This document shows, piece after piece, positions 6,033 to 12,132 of a stretch of 12,132 nt of DNA. The notes below the pieces were generated by a model. The model ran no database searches and was not told the origin of the DNA. It saw only the letters and a list, made by a program, of their open reading frames with translations. Every line of letters starts with the position of its first letter. Position 1 is the stretch's first letter. The DNA comes from Acidilobaceae archaeon UBA158 (GTDB taxonomy: Archaea > Thermoproteota > Thermoprotei_A > Sulfolobales > Acidilobaceae): contig DAXV01000065.1 of the NCBI GenBank assembly GCA_002506595.1, forward strand, positions 32,632 through 44,763, read 5' to 3'. The position numbers and the translations under genes are program-made.

Positions 6033-7133
6033 ATGCAAATAAAGGCCGGTTTAGCATTAATTGGTGAAGACTTAGAATTAATGAAAGATGTATGTATTGA
6101 AATAAATGATGAAGGTATAATAGAATCTATTGAAAAAGGAAACTCATGTAATAATTACATCGGAAATAATAATTTAATAGCAATTCCCCAACCTGCTAAT
6201 GCCCATGTTCATAGCGGAGATAATAATTTTCCAGAATATGGAATAGATAAAAGCCTTCATGAATTAGTTGCATATCCTAATGGATTAAAACATAAGCTAT
6301 TAAATAGTTTAAGCTATGATGAATTAGTTAATGGGATATCATCATTTTATGAAACCGCTTATAATCTAGGCCTAGGATTAGTCGTTGATTTTAGAGAAGG
6401 AGGAGGAATTGGATGTAAGGCATCCAAAGAAGCCTCAAAGGATATTAAAGATATGGACATTATTGTATTAGGGAGGCCAGGAGAAGATTTTCCAAATAAT
6501 TGCGATGGTTTAGGTATTTCAAGTCCAATAGATTACGATGAAAAATATGTTATTGAATTGTCCAAACAATTTAAACCATCTATGACCCATATTGCTGAAG
6601 ATGAAGATACTAGAAAAAGAAATGATTTTGAAATCGCTATGAAATCTGAATTCAATGCATTAGTGCATGGCTTATATTTAAGCGATAAAGATTTTGAAAT
6701 ATTAAGCGATAAAAACATATATTTAATTTTTTGTCCTTCAAGTAATTTATGGCATGGAATGAAAACTCCTCCCATTAGCTTATCAATAAAATATAATATA
6801 AAATTTGCTGTAGGGACTGATAATGCTTCATGGTTTTTACCAGATGTTTATAGGGAAGCATACCAATTATTACTATATTTAAGGTTAAACCAAATCAAAG
6901 GAGAAGAGATCGCAAAAGAAATATTAAAATCTCTTTATATAAATGGCTATAAAGCTGCAGGAGTTAACCCAAGAATCATAAAGGAAGGCTTACCTGCACA
7001 TTTCTTATTAGTTGATGGGTATAATTCAAACATTATAAATTCCCTTAACTTATATAATTCCATAGTCAAAAGAGTTCAAAAAGGATTCATAATTTATAGG
7101 GTTGATAAAAACAACTTAAAAAAACTCAATTAA
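6033..7133 (+). CDS. Amidohydrolase-superfamily metal-dependent hydrolase/deaminase
   Basis: Member of the TIM-barrel amidohydrolases, 366 residues. Metal ligands are all present in order: H58 and H60 (NAHVH), H186 (THIAED), H212 (LVHG) and D263 (GTDN). E189, three residues after H186, matches the proton-shuttle glutamate of the cytosine deaminase/chlorohydrolase (TrzN/AtzA-like) branch, and FCPSSN (233-238) is typical of that branch. A small beta domain made of the N-terminal and C-terminal ends surrounds the barrel, with a final strand region ending FIIYRV. The substrate is unknown; a deaminated heterocycle or a guanidino or amino compound is more likely than a peptide. The gene stands alone between a divergent membrane-protein gene and the convergent SCP2 gene, with which it shares the bases TTAA at the stops. 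Confidence 0.8.
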   Translation: MQIKAGLALIGEDLELMKDVCIEINDEGIIESIEKGNSCNNYIGNNNLIAIPQPANAHVHSGDNNFPEYGIDKSLHELVAYPNGLKHKLLNSLSYDELVNGISSFYETAYNLGLGLVVDFREGGGIGCKASKEASKDIKDMDIIVLGRPGEDFPNNCDGLGISSPIDYDEKYVIELSKQFKPSMTHIAEDEDTRKRNDFEIAMKSEFNALVHGLYLSDKDFEILSDKNIYLIFCPSSNLWHGMKTPPISLSIKYNIKFAVGTDNASWFLPDVYREAYQLLLYLRLNQIKGEEIAKEILKSLYINGYKAAGVNPRIIKEGLPAHFLLVDGYNSNIINSLNLYNSIVKRVQKGFIIYRVDKNNLKKLN

Positions 7134-7471
7134 TCTTTTCCCAATCCAGCATCAATTACCCTTTTTAAATTAACTGTATCTAAAACATTTCCCGTTATCT
7201 TTAATTGCCTTGTCATAAATGCTTTCATTGAATCTAGCTCTCCTGATATTATTTTCTTCATTACATCAGGTTTTGCAGTTAATGTTGCAATTGGATTAGG
7301 GTGTTTACCACTTGCTATGTTTATTTTACCATTTGATATTTCAACATAAAATTCGCCTTCCCCTTCAACAACAAATTGGTAGGCTTTATTCCATGATTTT
7401 ATTTCTGGTACTCTATCTTTAGCTTTTTCGTAGATTCTTTCTAATACTACCTTCATTTCATCTAGAGACAT
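7130..7471 (-). CDS. SCP2 sterol-binding-domain protein (lipid/acyl-CoA carrier)
   Basis: Single-domain soluble protein of 113 residues, the normal length of an isolated SCP2 domain. Visible family features are the central strands (YQFVVEGEGEFYVEISNGKI, 31-50), the ATLTAKPDVMKKIISGELD stretch (62-80) and the closing FMTRQLKITGNVLDTVNLKRVI region (85-106), which forms the hydrophobic pocket wall. SCP2 domains bind fatty acyl-CoA and other lipids in a tunnel. ATG start with AGGTGG five bases ahead. The gene diverges from a thiolase-DUF35 operon; eukaryotes fuse an SCP2 domain to a thiolase (SCPx), so a shared acyl-CoA role is likely by analogy. Alternative: a general lipid-binding protein unrelated to the thiolase. 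Confidence 0.85.
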   Translation of the reverse strand: MSLDEMKVVLERIYEKAKDRVPEIKSWNKAYQFVVEGEGEFYVEISNGKINIASGKHPNPIATLTAKPDVMKKIISGELDSMKAFMTRQLKITGNVLDTVNLKRVIDAGLGKD

Positions 7472-7516
7472 TTTTCCACCTGGTTTTTAATTTAAAATAA
7501 GAAATAATTATTGTTG

Positions 7517-7528
7517 CATATTTAACGT
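7517..7528 (-). promoter_or_regulatory. Possible TATA region of the SCP2 gene
   Basis: Minus strand CGTTAAATATGC; centre near 7522 predicts a transcript start near 7496 and a leader of about 24 bases carrying AGGTGG. The match to a TATA box is only fair. Confidence 0.3.
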
Positions 7529-7570
7529 ATTAATAAAAAATCATTTAGTATGCTTATATAGTTCTTTTAA

Positions 7571-7600
7571 GGATTATAAAATACCAATATAGGGTTATAA
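7571..7600 (+). repeat. Direct repeat GGRTTATAA, 21-bp period
   Basis: GGATTATAA (7571-7579) and GGGTTATAA (7592-7600) begin exactly 21 bp apart, two helical turns, upstream of the thiolase TATA box; a shorter TTATAA recurs at 7610-7615. They could be paired activator sites in the SCP2/thiolase divergent region, or chance in AT-rich DNA. Confidence 0.3.
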
Positions 7601-7612
7601 TTAATGACTTTA

Positions 7613-7627
7613 TAAGAAGAATATAAA
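7613..7627 (+). promoter_or_regulatory. BRE/TATA promoter of the thiolase-DUF35 operon
   Basis: AAGAAG followed by AATATAAA (7620-7627). Centre near 7623 predicts a transcript start near 7649, a 15-base leader to GTG 7664 with the AAGGTG SD inside. A second TATA-like TTTATAAG at 7609-7616 is an alternative. Confidence 0.4.
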
Positions 7628-7663
7628 CGCTTTCTTGCATCTTAAATACAGAAGGTGTATAAA

Positions 7664-8854
7664 GTGGGAAGAAAAGTAGCTGTAGTAGGTATTGGCCATT
7701 CTAAATTTGGTGTTAGAAATGATGCAAATATTGCTGAACTTGCATGGGAATCAATAAAGCAAGCTTTTGAAAGTTCTAATTTAGAGCCAAAAGATATTCA
7801 ATATGTGTCGGTATCAAACGTAGGAGGTTGGAGCGGAGAACCTTTACCTGCAGTAGTGGTTTCTGAATATGCTGGATTAACTGGCAAGCCCCTACATAGA
7901 GTAGAGGCAGCATGTGCTAGCGGCAGTTCAGCTGTGTTTAATGCATATAATGCTGTTTCATCAGGCCAAGTAGATATAGCTATGGCAATAGGAGTAGAGA
8001 AAATGAATGAAAGTCCTACTCCGACGGTTGTTGAATTTATAGGAAGAGCTGGAAATTATTTCTGGGAATTCGAGAATTTTGGCTTAACATTTCCAGGATA
8101 TTATGCATTATATGCAACAGCATACATGTCAAAATATGGAGCTAATGAAGAGGATTTATGTCAAGTTGCCATAAAGAACCATTACTATGCAAGTATGAAT
8201 CCAAAGGCACAGTTCCAAAGGAAAATTGATATGCCAACTTGTATGAATAGCAGATATATTGCTTGGCCATTAAAGCTCTTTGACTCATCCCCAATAACTG
8301 ATGGAAGTGCTGCAGTAATTTTAGCAAGCGAAGAAGTAGCAAAGAAAATTACTGATTCCCCTGTTTGGATCCATTCCATAGGTGCAGCATCAGGAAGTGC
8401 AAACTTATCTAAAAGAAATGACTTCACAGGTTTAGAAGCCGCTCAACTAGCAGCAAAAATGGCTTATAAAAAAGCTGGATTGGAAAATGAAAACACTGCG
8501 AAGTATTTTGATGTTGCTGAGGTTCACGATTGCTTTACAATAGCTGAAATAATGGCATACGAAGACTTAGGATTTGTAAAAAGGGGTGAGGGTTATAAGC
8601 TAGCTAAAGAAGGGCAAACATACATTGGAGGATTAATACCAGTTAACCTTAGTGGAGGATTAAAAGCAAAGGGACATCCAATAGGCGCTACAGGAGTTAG
8701 CATGGTTGCTGAATTAACAAAACAATTATTAAATAAAGCAGATAAAGGAAGACAAGCAACAATAAAGAATGGGAGGGCTATTGCTCATAATGTGGGAGGA
8801 ACGGGACATTATGCATACGTAACAATTCTTGGTTTAGATAAGCCTAAAGATTGA
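7664..8854 (+). CDS. Thiolase (SCP2-thiolase/archaeal acetyl-CoA acetyltransferase type)
   Basis: Condenses or cleaves acyl-CoA thioesters; 396 residues from the GTG start. Nucleophile C84 in VEAACASGSS; HDCF at 288-291; KGHPIGATG with H338; and HNVGGTG (375-381) where degradative thiolases have a second CxG cysteine. That HDCF plus missing CxG combination is the mark of SCP2-type and archaeal thiolases. In archaea such a thiolase with a DUF35 partner makes acetoacetyl-CoA and hands it to HMG-CoA synthase for mevalonate; no HMG-CoA synthase gene is here, so a fatty acyl or other acyl-CoA role is equally open. The in-frame GTG at 7655 is inside the SD AAGGTG (7652-7657), six bases before GTG 7664; GRKVAVVGIG then starts in the family's usual place. 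Its TGA lies in the SD of the next gene. Confidence 0.9.
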   Translation: MGRKVAVVGIGHSKFGVRNDANIAELAWESIKQAFESSNLEPKDIQYVSVSNVGGWSGEPLPAVVVSEYAGLTGKPLHRVEAACASGSSAVFNAYNAVSSGQVDIAMAIGVEKMNESPTPTVVEFIGRAGNYFWEFENFGLTFPGYYALYATAYMSKYGANEEDLCQVAIKNHYYASMNPKAQFQRKIDMPTCMNSRYIAWPLKLFDSSPITDGSAAVILASEEVAKKITDSPVWIHSIGAASGSANLSKRNDFTGLEAAQLAAKMAYKKAGLENENTAKYFDVAEVHDCFTIAEIMAYEDLGFVKRGEGYKLAKEGQTYIGGLIPVNLSGGLKAKGHPIGATGVSMVAELTKQLLNKADKGRQATIKNGRAIAHNVGGTGHYAYVTILGLDKPKD

Positions 8855-8859
8855 GGTGA
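8853..8859 (+). promoter_or_regulatory. SD of the DUF35 gene overlapping the thiolase stop
   Basis: GAGGTGA, the strongest SD in the window, begins within the thiolase TGA (8852-8854) and ends five bases before ATG 8865. It indicates translational coupling and shows that the in-frame GTG at 8856 is not the start. Confidence 0.7.
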
Positions 8860-8864
8860 TTATT

Positions 8865-9404
8865 ATGCCTAAATCTCAAAAAGAAGAAGCTATTGAATTC
8901 CTAAAACAAATGGAAGCATTTGCAAACAATATGAAGTCAAGCATTGGAATACCAATGATAGTAGATCCAAAAACTAATGTTGCTGTTTGGTATGATCAAA
9001 GAGAATTAAACTTAAAATTTATGATAAGCATAGAAAAAACAAGAAAATTCTTTGAATCATTATCTGAAGGAAAGCTTTTAGCAACAAAATGTGTAAAGAC
9101 AGGAGAAATATTGTTTCCCCCTCAAGTTGATTGCCCCTCATCTCCTGAAAGTGAAGTAGAATGGGTAGAATTACCTAAAGATGGAGAATTAGTTACATAT
9201 ACTATTATAACTACAAAACCCTTCAGCTTTTCTCATTATAATGATTATACAGTAGGTATAGCAAAGTTATCCAATGGAGTACAAGTATTGGCATGGGTTA
9301 GGGAAACCGATCCTAAAAAGCTAAGAATAGGAATGAAGGTAAAGCTAGAAATAGTAAAAAGAGAACCTGAGGGTTATTTAACTTATGAATTTGTACCTGT
9401 TTGA
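8865..9404 (+). CDS. DUF35 (OB-fold with zinc-ribbon remnant) thiolase partner
   Basis: Acyl-CoA-binding partner protein of 179 residues from the ATG. N-terminal helices (1-70), then the rubredoxin-like knuckle, then an OB-fold (roughly 97-176) with VTYTIITTKPF and LAWVRE. DUF35 proteins sit beside thiolases and, in the archaeal thiolase/HMG-CoA synthase complex, bridge the enzymes and bind CoA. The zinc ribbon is half lost: the usual CxxC...CxxC is KCVKTG and DCPSSP here, so only the first Cys of each pair stays (C76 and C90). The PP before the second knuckle is kept. Directly downstream of the thiolase (10 bases, SD over the thiolase stop), so the two are translated together. Its last 22 bases overlap the 3' end of the convergent kinase gene. 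Confidence 0.85.
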   Translation: MPKSQKEEAIEFLKQMEAFANNMKSSIGIPMIVDPKTNVAVWYDQRELNLKFMISIEKTRKFFESLSEGKLLATKCVKTGEILFPPQVDCPSSPESEVEWVELPKDGELVTYTIITTKPFSFSHYNDYTVGIAKLSNGVQVLAWVRETDPKKLRIGMKVKLEIVKREPEGYLTYEFVPV

Positions 9405-10351
9405 TTCTCATTTTGGTTATTAATCAATTTTTTCTGCTGTTTAAGAAATTCTAATGCTTCTTCTTCACTTGGTATAGCATTTGCTCCCAATCTTGTAACT
9501 TTAAGTGCTGCAACAGCTTGCGCAAATTCTAGGGCATCAACTACCTTCATTCCTCTAGTTAAACTAAGCAAATATGCTGCTGCAAATGCGTCTCCGCTAC
9601 CAGTTGAATCTCTAACTTCTTTAACCCTAAAAGCCGGCATATAACCAACAAAATCATTTGTATTAGCATATAAACCTTTAGGTCCCATTTTAACTATAAC
9701 ATTGTCTGGGCCAATAGATTTTAAAACTTGGCTACATTTTTCTGGATTATCTATGCCTGTTAAATTTTTGCATTCCTGCTCATTTAATAATACTATATCT
9801 ACTAACTTTATCAGGCCCCTTAATTCTTTTAATCCTCTTAAACTAAGTCTTCTCCCTGGATCCCAAGAAACTAAAGTATCATTTTCTTTAGCAATTACAG
9901 CAGCCCTAATTGAAGTGTCTGGCCTTAAGCTTGCTATGTGTATTATCTTAGATTTTGATATTGTTTCACTGTCAACTTCTTTTGGTTCAAGTTTTTCTGC
10001 ACAACCTTTGAATCCATATATAGAAATATTTCCTTGTTGATCTATTATAACTATAGAAAAACCTGTTTCTCCAAAACAAATCTTTAAGCCAGATATATCT
10101 ACTTTGGATTTCATTAAATCTTCAACAATAGATCTACCAAAAGTATCTAGACCCACTTTTGTTATTATTGCAGAAGAGCCTTTTAATTTTCTTACGTTTA
10201 ATGACACATTAACTGCAGACCCTCCAGGACCTGTAGATTGCTCTAATATATCAGCTTCCTCATCTGGCTCTGCAAATTTCTCAACCATGAATCTCATATC
10301 CATTAATGCATGGCCAATAGATGTTATATCAATAGTCTTTGAATTTGACAT
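9383..10351 (-). CDS. PfkB-family sugar kinase, possibly ATP-dependent 6-phosphofructokinase
   Basis: Ribokinase-fold kinase of 322 residues. Seen: N-terminal SIGHALMDMRF (11-21) with the substrate-binding Asp D18, GPGGSAVNVS (41-50), TKVGLDTFGR (64-73), SWDPGRR (162-168), LLNEQE (188-193) and the PfkB signature DSTGSGDAFAA (248-258) with anion-hole glycines and catalytic base D254. The sequence pattern, including the DEEADIL stretch after the first strand, resembles the PfkB-type phosphofructokinase described in Aeropyrum. The gene downstream of an aldolase fits fructose-6-phosphate phosphorylation feeding aldol cleavage, but ribokinase, nucleoside or 2-keto-gluconate kinases share these motifs. 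ATG start, GGGTG seven bases ahead; possible own promoter. The last about 20 residues are a polar Gln/Asn-rich tail, partly encoded in the overlap with the DUF35 gene. Confidence 0.8.
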   Translation of the reverse strand: MSNSKTIDITSIGHALMDMRFMVEKFAEPDEEADILEQSTGPGGSAVNVSLNVRKLKGSSAIITKVGLDTFGRSIVEDLMKSKVDISGLKICFGETGFSIVIIDQQGNISIYGFKGCAEKLEPKEVDSETISKSKIIHIASLRPDTSIRAAVIAKENDTLVSWDPGRRLSLRGLKELRGLIKLVDIVLLNEQECKNLTGIDNPEKCSQVLKSIGPDNVIVKMGPKGLYANTNDFVGYMPAFRVKEVRDSTGSGDAFAAAYLLSLTRGMKVVDALEFAQAVAALKVTRLGANAIPSEEEALEFLKQQKKLINNQNENQTGTNS

Positions 10352-10390
10352 CTATTTACACCCTTTCAATAAATCAGTAAAATTTAAAAC

Positions 10391-10407
10391 TTAAAAATAT
10401 AGATTTC
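10391..10407 (-). promoter_or_regulatory. Possible BRE/TATA promoter of the PfkB kinase gene
   Basis: Minus strand GAAATC then TATATTTTTAA in the 71-base gap after the aldolase stop. Centre near 10396 predicts a transcript start near 10370 and a 19-base leader including GGGTG. The kinase may therefore be expressed apart from the aldolase as well as by read-through. Confidence 0.4.
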
Positions 10408-10422
10408 AATTATTTAATAAAG

Positions 10423-11259
10423 TTATTTTTCTAATTCTTTCACTGCCTCTTCTGGTAAGGCGTTTTCATGAACTACCTTCATTACAGCCCTTACCATACC
10501 TTCAATATTATTACTTCTAAATACATTTCTTCCAACAGCTACTCCGCTTCCGCCTGCTTGAATTACATTATATACATCTTCTAAAAATTCAATTGGTTTA
10601 TCTCTTACAGCTCCTCCACTCATAACTACAGGTAATCCTTGGGCCATTTCTACTACTTTTGCAAATGTCTCTTTATTTCCAGTATAGTAAGTCTTTATCA
10701 GATCAGCACCAGTTTCAGCGGCAGCTCTTGCACCATACATAACAATCTCAGGATCATACCTGTTTTTTATCGCTGACCCTCTTGGATAAGCAAGTTGTAA
10801 AACTGGCATACCATAATATGTGGCGGTCTCTTTTATTTCATACCAATGTGAAATCATTTCATCCTCATAATCGCTACCCCAATAAACTGTTGCAGCTACT
10901 GCATCGGCACCTAAGGATATTGCTTGCTCAACACTACCTAATGAAGATTGTAAATAATGCTTATCTTGAGGTCTTATATCACTCTTTCCTGTTAATTTTA
11001 CAATTAATGCAACTTTGTTTTGCCATATATCATATGTTAGCCTTGCCATACCAGGTAATAACATTATTGCATCTACACCGGCTTTAACAACTTTTTCTAA
11101 AATTGTTTTTGCCATATATCTATCTTCCAGAAAATCTCTTGGGCCATGCTCTAAACCATGATCAAATGCAAATATAACGGCTCTATCATTTTTAAGTATT
11201 CTACTTAGCCTAACTCTGATTCCTACATTAGAATAACTTATTCCTTCATATTTACTCAA
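10423..11259 (-). CDS. Archaeal class I fructose-bisphosphate aldolase (DhnA family)
   Basis: Schiff-base aldolase for fructose-1,6-bisphosphate to and from dihydroxyacetone phosphate and glyceraldehyde-3-phosphate; 278 residues from the TTG start. TIM-barrel landmarks: FDHGLEHGP (32-40) with D33, YPRG (158-161) with the acid/base Tyr, the Schiff-base lysine K189 in DLIKTYYTG, MSGGAV (213-218) and AVGRNVF (241-247) for phosphate binding. These match crenarchaeal aldolases such as that of Thermoproteus tenax; the related 2-amino-3,7-dideoxy-hept-6-ulosonate synthase is the main alternative. An in-frame GTG at 11266 lies inside GAGGTG, six bases before TTG 11257-11259, so I use the TTG. The PfkB kinase follows 71 bases later on the same strand, suggesting one sugar-phosphate pathway. 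It diverges from UbiX over a 64-base region. Confidence 0.88.
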   Translation of the reverse strand: MSKYEGISYSNVGIRVRLSRILKNDRAVIFAFDHGLEHGPRDFLEDRYMAKTILEKVVKAGVDAIMLLPGMARLTYDIWQNKVALIVKLTGKSDIRPQDKHYLQSSLGSVEQAISLGADAVAATVYWGSDYEDEMISHWYEIKETATYYGMPVLQLAYPRGSAIKNRYDPEIVMYGARAAAETGADLIKTYYTGNKETFAKVVEMAQGLPVVMSGGAVRDKPIEFLEDVYNVIQAGGSGVAVGRNVFRSNNIEGMVRAVMKVVHENALPEEAVKELEK

Positions 11260-11265
11260 TTTTAA

Positions 11266-11271
11266 CACCTC
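11266..11271 (-). promoter_or_regulatory. SD that decides the aldolase start
   Basis: Minus strand GAGGTG followed by TTAAAA and TTG. The embedded GTG is in frame with the gene but is the SD core rather than the initiator. Confidence 0.6.
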
Positions 11272-11275
11272 ACAT

Positions 11276-11283
11276 ATTTATAT
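11276..11283 (+). promoter_or_regulatory. Possible TATA box of the ubiX gene
   Basis: ATTTATAT, centre near 11279, predicts a transcript start near 11305 and a leader of about 19 bases holding GGAGATG (11310-11316). It lies within the short divergent region shared with the aldolase gene. Confidence 0.35.
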
Positions 11284-11323
11284 TGCAATTGAAAATAAAA
11301 AGTAAATATGGAGATGTATTTAT

Positions 11324-11896
11324 ATGGAATGTGAAGATATTAGTGTTGCTATAACTGGAGCAAGTGGAATAAAATACGGCTTAAGATTAATAGAAGTTTT
11401 AAATCAATTAAAAATAAACATAAAAGGGATAATGTATTCTGATTCATCCATAGAAGTTGCTAAGGCAGAAGAAGGTATAGATAAGGATAATTTTATAAAT
11501 ATTTTAAAAAAATATGCAAATATTTACAATGAAAATGACTTCAATTCTCCGTTAGCTAGTTCCAGTAATATATCTAAATGTATGATTATATGCCCAGCAA
11601 GCATGAAAACTATTGGTCTAATAGCCAATGGAATAGAATCAACTTTAATCTCAAGAGCAGCATTAGCTCATTTAAGATTAAGAAGACCTTTAGTTGTAGC
11701 TTTTAGAGAAACACCTTTAGGTATTGCAGAATTAAAAAATTTACTTAGAATAGCCTACTATGGAGGTATAATAATTCCTCTATCACCAGGTTTTTATTCA
11801 AATAAAAACAATATAGATGATTTAATTAATTTTATGGTAGGAAAAATTTTAGATTCCTTAAATATACCAAATAATTTATATAAAAGGTGGGATTAA
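11324..11896 (+). CDS. ubiX: UbiX/Pad1-type flavin prenyltransferase
   Basis: Makes prenylated FMN, the cofactor of UbiD-family decarboxylases, from FMN and dimethylallyl phosphate. The 190-residue length is normal. Motifs in order: ITGASGIKYGLRL (10-22), the FMN-phosphate loop; DFNSPLASSS (72-81); MIICPASMKTIGLIANGI (87-104); ISRAALAHLRLRRPLVVAFRETPL (109-132), including the diagnostic RETPL; and PLSPGFY (152-158). Archaea use a UbiD-type decarboxylase in a modified mevalonate route (anhydromevalonate phosphate decarboxylase), which needs this cofactor, so isoprenoid synthesis is a plausible role; the UbiD gene is not in this window. ATG start with GGAGATG seven bases ahead. It shares TTAA with the convergent Cys-rich gene at the stops. 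Confidence 0.93.
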   Translation: MECEDISVAITGASGIKYGLRLIEVLNQLKINIKGIMYSDSSIEVAKAEEGIDKDNFINILKKYANIYNENDFNSPLASSSNISKCMIICPASMKTIGLIANGIESTLISRAALAHLRLRRPLVVAFRETPLGIAELKNLLRIAYYGGIIIPLSPGFYSNKNNIDDLINFMVGKILDSLNIPNNLYKRWD

Positions 11897-12132
11897 ATTT
11901 TCTTCTTTGGAAGACCCTTAAAACCTTGTGGCAAATCTACTTCGTCTTCTTCATTTAACTCTTCTTCGAATGATTTCATCTTTTTAGGTTGATTTTCAAC
12001 TGCAAAAGCACATCTGCCGTCTGGTAACATGGCCTTCTTTTCACAATATGCATATCTACAAGATGCCCCTATGCATCTATCACCAATCCATGCACACATA
12101 GCTACTTTTATAGGTCTACCTCTATAATGATC
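11893..12132 (-). CDS. Small Cys-rich protein of unknown function, probably incomplete at the window edge
   Basis: The frame is open from the window edge to TAA at 11893-11895 and gives at least 79 residues. An internal ATG at 12097-12099 would give 68 residues, but no SD sits at proper distance before it and the residues upstream (GRPIKVA) read smoothly into the conserved-looking part, so the true start may be outside. From that ATG five cysteines stand at 2, 9, 14, 19 and 30 (spacings of 6, 4, 4 and 10), with RYAY between the third and fourth and LPDGRC after; this looks like a metal-binding knuckle, probably zinc. The C-terminal half is highly charged (FEEELNEEDEVD) then basic (KKKI), likely disordered. 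I do not recognise a named family. Confidence 0.55.
   Translation of the reverse strand, partial: DHYRGRPIKVAMCAWIGDRCIGASCRYAYCEKKAMLPDGRCAFAVENQPKKMKSFEEELNEEDEVDLPQGFKGLPKKKI

Noticed and set aside
9702..11087. Open frames of about 100 codons on the plus strand opposite the kinase and aldolase
   Set aside because: Shadows of well-supported genes with no SD, no domain and His/Leu or Ser/Phe-rich translations that reflect the opposite strand.
1..12132. Mobile elements, CRISPR arrays, tRNA or rRNA genes
   Set aside because: No transposase or integrase, no regularly spaced repeats and no GC-rich tRNA-like segment, which would stand out in this AT-rich DNA.

Overview
This is about 12 kb of very AT-rich, gene-dense archaeal DNA. 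The gene set points to a thermophilic member of the Thermoproteota (crenarchaeal side): an Sm-like archaeal protein, an inositol-phosphate synthase plus an archaetidylinositol-phosphate-type lipid head-group synthase, a DhnA-family class I aldolase next to an archaeal PfkB sugar kinase, and a thiolase followed by a DUF35 OB-fold protein. Translation signals fit this: Shine-Dalgarno (SD) sequences of the GAGGTG/GGTGA type, frequent TTG and GTG starts, and BRE/TATA boxes about 26 bp before inferred transcript starts. Low-GC relatives of Caldisphaera/Acidilobales or Sulfolobales are reasonable guesses, but the species cannot be fixed from the sequence.

Layout. A tail of an unrecognised plus-strand gene (1-126) meets a minus-strand run: MDR reductase, then SDR reductase, then the CDP-alcohol phosphatidyltransferase (2462 down to 119, gaps of 46 and 25 or so bases or less, probably one transcript). 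Upstream on the same strand are a TauE/SafE-type exporter, myo-inositol-1-phosphate synthase, an Sm-like protein and a four-helix membrane protein, each with its own recognisable promoter. A divergent promoter region (5922-6032) separates these from a plus-strand amidohydrolase. Next come an SCP2-domain gene (minus), diverging from a thiolase-DUF35 operon (plus), then the PfkB kinase and aldolase (minus), UbiX (plus) and an incomplete Cys-rich small protein (minus).

How the genes fit together. Inositol-1-phosphate synthase and the phosphatidyltransferase would supply two consecutive steps of archaeal inositol phospholipid synthesis. Aldolase plus PfkB kinase suggests hexose-phosphate metabolism. 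The SCP2, thiolase and DUF35 genes form a compact acyl-CoA module whose SCP2 and thiolase parts recall the single eukaryotic SCPx protein. UbiX makes prenylated FMN, but its UbiD partner is not in the window.

The most notable non-coding signals are a 17-bp dyad between the TATA box and start of the inositol-phosphate synthase gene (operator-like), a 23-bp perfect palindrome flanked by T-rich tracts behind the exporter gene (terminator-like), and the fact that all four convergent gene pairs overlap at their 3' ends. Four genes have an in-frame GTG inside their SD exactly nine bases before the more likely start, so naive calling makes them three codons too long. I see no mobile element, CRISPR array, tRNA or rRNA, and no gene-free stretch over 300 bases. 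I do not see a clearly new biological system; the best candidates for follow-up are the INO1 operator and the split SCPx-like module.
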